Below, piece by piece: positions 60,838 through 64,000 of a stretch of 64,000 bases of DNA. Under the pieces are notes generated by a model that made no database searches, was not told the origin of the DNA, and worked only from the letters and a program-made list of their open reading frames with translations. Every line of letters starts with the position of its first letter. Position 1 is the first letter of the stretch. The translations under genes were made by a program, and so were the position numbers. Source of the stretch: Bacteroidales bacterium UBA5197 (lineage in GTDB: Bacteria; Bacteroidota; Bacteroidia; Bacteroidales; Lentimicrobiaceae); the NCBI GenBank assembly GCA_002412885.1, contig DHVX01000061.1, positions 245,564 to 309,563 of the forward strand, written 5' to 3'.

Positions 60838-61699
60838 GAATCTCACGGTGATCGATCCAAGATGCTATGATTGTTTATTACGGACCTATCAGAGATTGTT
60901 TGTTAAGTTCGAAATTCCAGCTTTCAAGCAGCATGATTTTTTGAATTATTTCAGGAAACTCATCAAAACCGGCAACTTTGCAACAACACCTGAAATACAA
61001 AGGGAGCTAAGCATCAGATTCTGCTCCATTTCAGGTGTTGATGATCCGTTTGCAGAGGAAAAGGCAGAAAGTAATCGCATAGCTTCAGTTCTTTACAATG
61101 AATGGAAGCCGAAAGTAATGGCTTCAGACAATCCGTTTGAACTTGCATTAAGGCTTTCGATTGCAGGAAACATCATGGATTATGGAGCCAACAATAGCTT
61201 TGACATCCATCAGACTATAGAATATGTCAACTCGGTAGATTTTGCAATTGATCATACAGATTTATTGCAACAGGAAATCAACCGGGCCAATACAATACTT
61301 TACCTTGGTGATAATGCCGGAGAAATAGTATTTGACAAGCTGTTTCTTGAAACAATCAATCATCCGGATGTAACCTACGCAGTAAGAGGTGGAATCACAC
61401 TAAATGATGTAACCTTTAAGGATGCCGGATTAATTAAGATGAGCACAGTTGCAAGAGTGATTTCAAATGGATTTGATGCCCCTTCAACAGTAATTGCAAG
61501 AAGCAGCGCCAAATTTTTAGCTGAATACCACTCGGCTGATCTCATAATCTCAAAAGGGCAAGGAAATCTGGAGGGACTAATGAATGAAAACGATCCGCGT
61601 ATTTTCTTTTTACTGATGGTAAAATGTGATTTGATGGCTGAAAAGTTACATGTTGAGAAAGGAAGTTTTGTTGTGTACAATAAACCCAAAATACCATGA
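60806..61699 (+). CDS. DUF89/ARMT1-like protein
   Basis: 297 residues if the first ATG is used, overlapping the previous gene by 32 bp; a GTG at 60848 (11 bp after the previous stop, giving MIDPRCYDCLL) is an attractive alternative because family members begin with a Cys-x-x-Cys close to the N-terminus. CYDCLLRTYQR is that motif. Metal/phosphatase block: ILYLGDNAGEIVFDKLFLE, later DLIISKGQGNLEGL. DUF89 proteins are metal-dependent phosphatases of damaged metabolites; a link to cluster assembly here is by context. Confidence 0.85.
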   Translation: MTTMDMDTSTENLTVIDPRCYDCLLRTYQRLFVKFEIPAFKQHDFLNYFRKLIKTGNFATTPEIQRELSIRFCSISGVDDPFAEEKAESNRIASVLYNEWKPKVMASDNPFELALRLSIAGNIMDYGANNSFDIHQTIEYVNSVDFAIDHTDLLQQEINRANTILYLGDNAGEIVFDKLFLETINHPDVTYAVRGGITLNDVTFKDAGLIKMSTVARVISNGFDAPSTVIARSSAKFLAEYHSADLIISKGQGNLEGLMNENDPRIFFLLMVKCDLMAEKLHVEKGSFVVYNKPKIP

Positions 61700-61787
61700 G
61701 CAAAATCCACTTAACAATTGCATTGATTCCGGGAAATGCCGGAAGTGTTTTATCATTAATGAGTTTACACTTTAAATCAACCCGACC

Positions 61788-62231
61788 ATGGCAAACATCA
61801 AAGTTGGAATAATCATCTGCGACCGATATCATACCTGTGCCGGGGGCAAATGCTTCAGATCATTTCAGAACCGCGAAGGAGCTTTTGAATCATATAAAGA
61901 TCAGGAGGCTGAGCTGGCAGCTTACACAACCTGTGGTGGATGTCCGGGCGGAAACATTGAATACGCACCCGAGGAAATGAAAAAGAACGGAGTTACTCAT
62001 ATTCACTTTGCAACAGGTTTGTTAGTCGGTTATCCGCCTTGCCCCTACATGGAGCATTTTAAAAATTTCATCCCTGAAAAATATGGAATGAAGGTCGTTT
62101 TCGGAACACATCCGATTCCACAAAAATACTATCTGACTCATAAAAACCTCAACACCTGGAATACGGATTTCCTTCAGGAATCCATTCAGCCAGCGTTGGC
62201 CGATGAAATGACACGCCTAAAATATGATTAA
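61788..62231 (+). CDS. CGGC-domain protein
   Basis: 147 residues. Opens with KVGIIICDRYHTCAGGKCFRSF and holds the family signature TTCGGCPGGNIEY, plus VGYPPCPYMEHF further on. The Cys pattern suggests binding of a metal or a cluster; the biochemical role is unknown. It overlaps the next gene by 8 bp. Confidence 0.87.
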   Translation: MANIKVGIIICDRYHTCAGGKCFRSFQNREGAFESYKDQEAELAAYTTCGGCPGGNIEYAPEEMKKNGVTHIHFATGLLVGYPPCPYMEHFKNFIPEKYGMKVVFGTHPIPQKYYLTHKNLNTWNTDFLQESIQPALADEMTRLKYD

Positions 62232-63108
62232 TCGCAAACCTTTGAAAATAGCCATTGCAAGCGGCAAAGGTGGCACAGGAAAAACTACCCTTTCAACCAA
62301 TCTTGCCGCTTATATTGCAGAGCAACAGGAAGTTGTTCTTGTTGATCTTGATGTTGAAGAGCCCAATTCAGGTTTATTCTTCAACGGGGAACTTATTCAT
62401 GAAGAGCCGAATTTAAAGATGATTCCCCAATGGGATGAATCAAAATGTACATTGTGCGGTATTTGCCGGAAGGTTTGCAATTTTCATGCAGTAATTCAGC
62501 TTGGGCCAACTATTGTGGTTTTTCCGCAATTGTGCCATAGTTGTTATGCGTGTTCGGAATTATGTCCGGAAAATGCTTTGCCAATGATTCCAAAGAGCAC
62601 CGGCACCCTTAAAGATTTCAGAAGTGGCAATCTTCACTTCATTGAAAGCCGGATGGATGTTGGCGAGGAACAAGCCGTACCGGCCATTTCGAAAACAAAA
62701 AACTATGCAGCCGGCAAATACGGAAATGCAAACTTCACTATCTACGATTCACCGCCCGGCACTTCCTGCCCCGTAATTGAAGCCGTGAAAGATGTGGATT
62801 TTGTTATTCTCATCACGGAGCCTACCCCTTTTGGACTTCACGATCTGAGACTTGCCGTTGAAACAGTGCGTGCACTTAAAAAACCATTCGGGGTTGTGAT
62901 CAACCGATATGGAATTGGCAACGATGAGGTGATTGAATATTGCACAGAAGAGGATATTCCTATTCTTGCAAAGATTGCCAACAGCCGGAAAATTGCAGGT
63001 TTGTATTCCTCCGGAAAACTGATCTACAATGAAGTACCTGAAGTAAAAACGGCATTGCAGGAAATTCTGGACCATTGCTTGAAAATGATGGAAGGAGAAC
63101 ACAAATGA
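62224..63108 (+). CDS. MinD-type P-loop ATPase with inserted ferredoxin domain (first copy)
   Basis: 294 residues. Deviant Walker A KGGTGKTTLSTN (residues about 15-26), VVLVDLDVEEPN (switch I/A'), then a two-cluster ferredoxin insert: CTLCGICRKVC and CHSCYACSELC at about 78-120, then YDSPPGTSCPVI (Walker B-like) and FVILITEPTPFGLHDLRLAV. Homologues DVU2103-2104 of Desulfovibrio belong to the ORP complex. Probably a heterodimer with the next gene that loads a metal cluster at the cost of ATP. ATGA overlap with the second copy. Confidence 0.9.
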   Translation: MINRKPLKIAIASGKGGTGKTTLSTNLAAYIAEQQEVVLVDLDVEEPNSGLFFNGELIHEEPNLKMIPQWDESKCTLCGICRKVCNFHAVIQLGPTIVVFPQLCHSCYACSELCPENALPMIPKSTGTLKDFRSGNLHFIESRMDVGEEQAVPAISKTKNYAAGKYGNANFTIYDSPPGTSCPVIEAVKDVDFVILITEPTPFGLHDLRLAVETVRALKKPFGVVINRYGIGNDEVIEYCTEEDIPILAKIANSRKIAGLYSSGKLIYNEVPEVKTALQEILDHCLKMMEGEHK

Positions 63109-63986
63109 AAGAAATAGTAATTATTTCAGGCAAAGGTGGAACCGGAAAAACCTCATTGACAGCAGCTTTTGCTGTTTTAGGCGGAAGTGATGTGGTGGTT
63201 GCCGATTGTGATGTAGATGCCGCAGACATGCATCTGTTGATGAATCCTGACTTTGATTATACCGAAGATTTTTACAGCGGTGAACTGGCTTTCATTGAGC
63301 AATCTGATTGTATCAGGTGCGGAAAATGCAAGGATGTCTGCCGGTTTGATGCGATTAATATCAAACTCAACAGATTCTTCATTGATCCTTTGAGTTGCGA
63401 AGGCTGTGGATATTGCGCAAGGATATGTCCTGCACATTGCATCAGAAACAAAGAGCGCCTTGCCGGACAGTGGTTTATCTCCAACATAAAAACCGGAAGC
63501 TTCATGGTTCATGCCCGTTTGGGCATTGGGGCCGAAAATTCAGGCAAACTGGTGGCAAAAGTCAAAAACGAGGCCAAAGAGATTGCATTGGAGGAACGCA
63601 AAGATTTCATTCTTGTGGATGGCTCTCCGGGAATAGGCTGTCCTGTGGTTTCATCGCTTTCAGGAGCCAGCTTTGTGGTTTTGGTCACCGAGCCTACGGT
63701 TTCAGGGCTTCACGACCTGAAACGTGTTTATGAACTGGTTAAAAAATTCAACATTAAAGCAGGATGCATTATCAATAAAGCCGATATAAATCCTGTGAAA
63801 TGCGCTGAAATTGCACAGTATCTTGCAGAAGAAGGCATTGTGCATCTGGCAGATTTACCTTATGATGAGAGCTTTACAAAAGCAATGACACAAGGTCAAA
63901 CCATCGTTGAATACGACCATGGTTTTTTGAAAGACCTGGTGACAGATAGCTGGGAGAAAGTGAAACGGTTGGTATGTGAAGAGTGA
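63105..63986 (+). CDS. MinD-type P-loop ATPase with inserted ferredoxin domain (second copy)
   Basis: 293 residues from the ATG at 63105, which overlaps the preceding stop. Same layout as its neighbour: KGGTGKTSLTAAF, VVVADCDVDAADMH, CIRCGKCKDVC and CEGCGYCARICPAHC, then VDGSPGIGCPVVSSL and FVVLVTEPTVSGLHDLKRV. The two differ enough to be old paralogues. The operon may go on past the right edge, since the stop is only 14 bp from it. Confidence 0.9.
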   Translation: MKEIVIISGKGGTGKTSLTAAFAVLGGSDVVVADCDVDAADMHLLMNPDFDYTEDFYSGELAFIEQSDCIRCGKCKDVCRFDAINIKLNRFFIDPLSCEGCGYCARICPAHCIRNKERLAGQWFISNIKTGSFMVHARLGIGAENSGKLVAKVKNEAKEIALEERKDFILVDGSPGIGCPVVSSLSGASFVVLVTEPTVSGLHDLKRVYELVKKFNIKAGCIINKADINPVKCAEIAQYLAEEGIVHLADLPYDESFTKAMTQGQTIVEYDHGFLKDLVTDSWEKVKRLVCEE

Positions 63987-64000
63987 AAAATGAAAAGTGA
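63984..64000. repeat. Copy of a dispersed TGAAAAATGAAAAGTGA repeat
   Basis: This 17-mer is the exact reverse complement of bases inside the moaA-moaC spacer, apart from the ends of that run (4694-4720). Confidence 0.55.

Overview
The window is a chromosomal segment of a member of the Bacteroidota, most likely an anaerobic Bacteroidales-type organism. Support: paired OmpH/Skp genes behind bamA and uppS, a PorG-like gene, a DUF4369 thioredoxin-fold lipoprotein, LpxH/LpxK for lipid A, a short eukaryote/archaea-type prolyl-tRNA synthetase, and many -7 boxes of the form TAnnTTTG, which is the Bacteroidota promoter consensus. Most starts lack a Shine-Dalgarno sequence. I saw no rRNA, tRNA, CRISPR array or intact insertion sequence.

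Layout. 1-2566: the end of the shikimate pathway (aroA cut by the left edge, aroC). 2580-6853 (minus): a molybdenum-cofactor operon, moeA-moaA-moaC-membrane protein-MOSC/MoaB fusion, whose intergenic gaps are full of short repeats. 7744-8886: a DEAD-box helicase. 8887-12969: an AT-rich accessory stretch holding a DUF4143-type ATPase and four orphan membrane-anchored proteins. In its middle, at 11600-11659, lie short copies of the 3' ends of both bordering genes (helicase and ppx). 12975-17802 (minus): ppx, lpxH, a thioredoxin-fold lipoprotein without cysteines at its active site, purine nucleoside phosphorylase and lpxK. 18065-21624: Nif3-like protein, zinc-ribbon coiled-coil protein and a TPR-like exported protein. 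21716-25033 (minus): a FadL-type porin and a very repetitive lipoprotein. 25181-31397: proS, then metF and metH (minus) behind an S-box (SAM) riboswitch. 32023-37570: ATP-grasp protein, DUF2807 lipoprotein, PagL-like lipid A deacylase, mazG, queA.

37979-43582 is a sulfur operon: a Tat-exported molybdopterin oxidoreductase, a four-cluster ferredoxin and an NrfD membrane subunit (PsrABC-like), then two YeeE/YedE half-transporters and a rhodanese-like protein whose catalytic Cys is Ser and whose only Cys is in a C-terminal GGCS tail. tatC follows at once. The Moco operon upstream and tatC downstream fit the needs of this enzyme.

44581-46096: PspC and LiaF-like membrane stress proteins. 46190-47789 (minus): alpha/beta hydrolase and pdxJ. 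48047-56735: the conserved Bacteroidota envelope cluster (CBS protein, BamA/TamA-like protein, nadK, porG-like, uppS, bamA, two ompH). 56917-58389: cold-shock protein, a Cys-motif protein of unknown role and an acyl-CoA thioesterase.

58491 to the right edge is the most intriguing region: a tightly packed operon of DUF134 regulator, two NifX/ORP-like proteins, two tiny Gly-rich DUF5320-like proteins, a ferritin-like protein, a DUF89 protein, a CGGC protein and two MinD-type ATPases with inserted ferredoxin domains. It resembles the Desulfovibrio orange-protein (ORP, Mo-Cu-S cluster) operon with extra parts. Its promoter carries a palindrome between the -33 and -7 boxes, placed where a repressor would bind.
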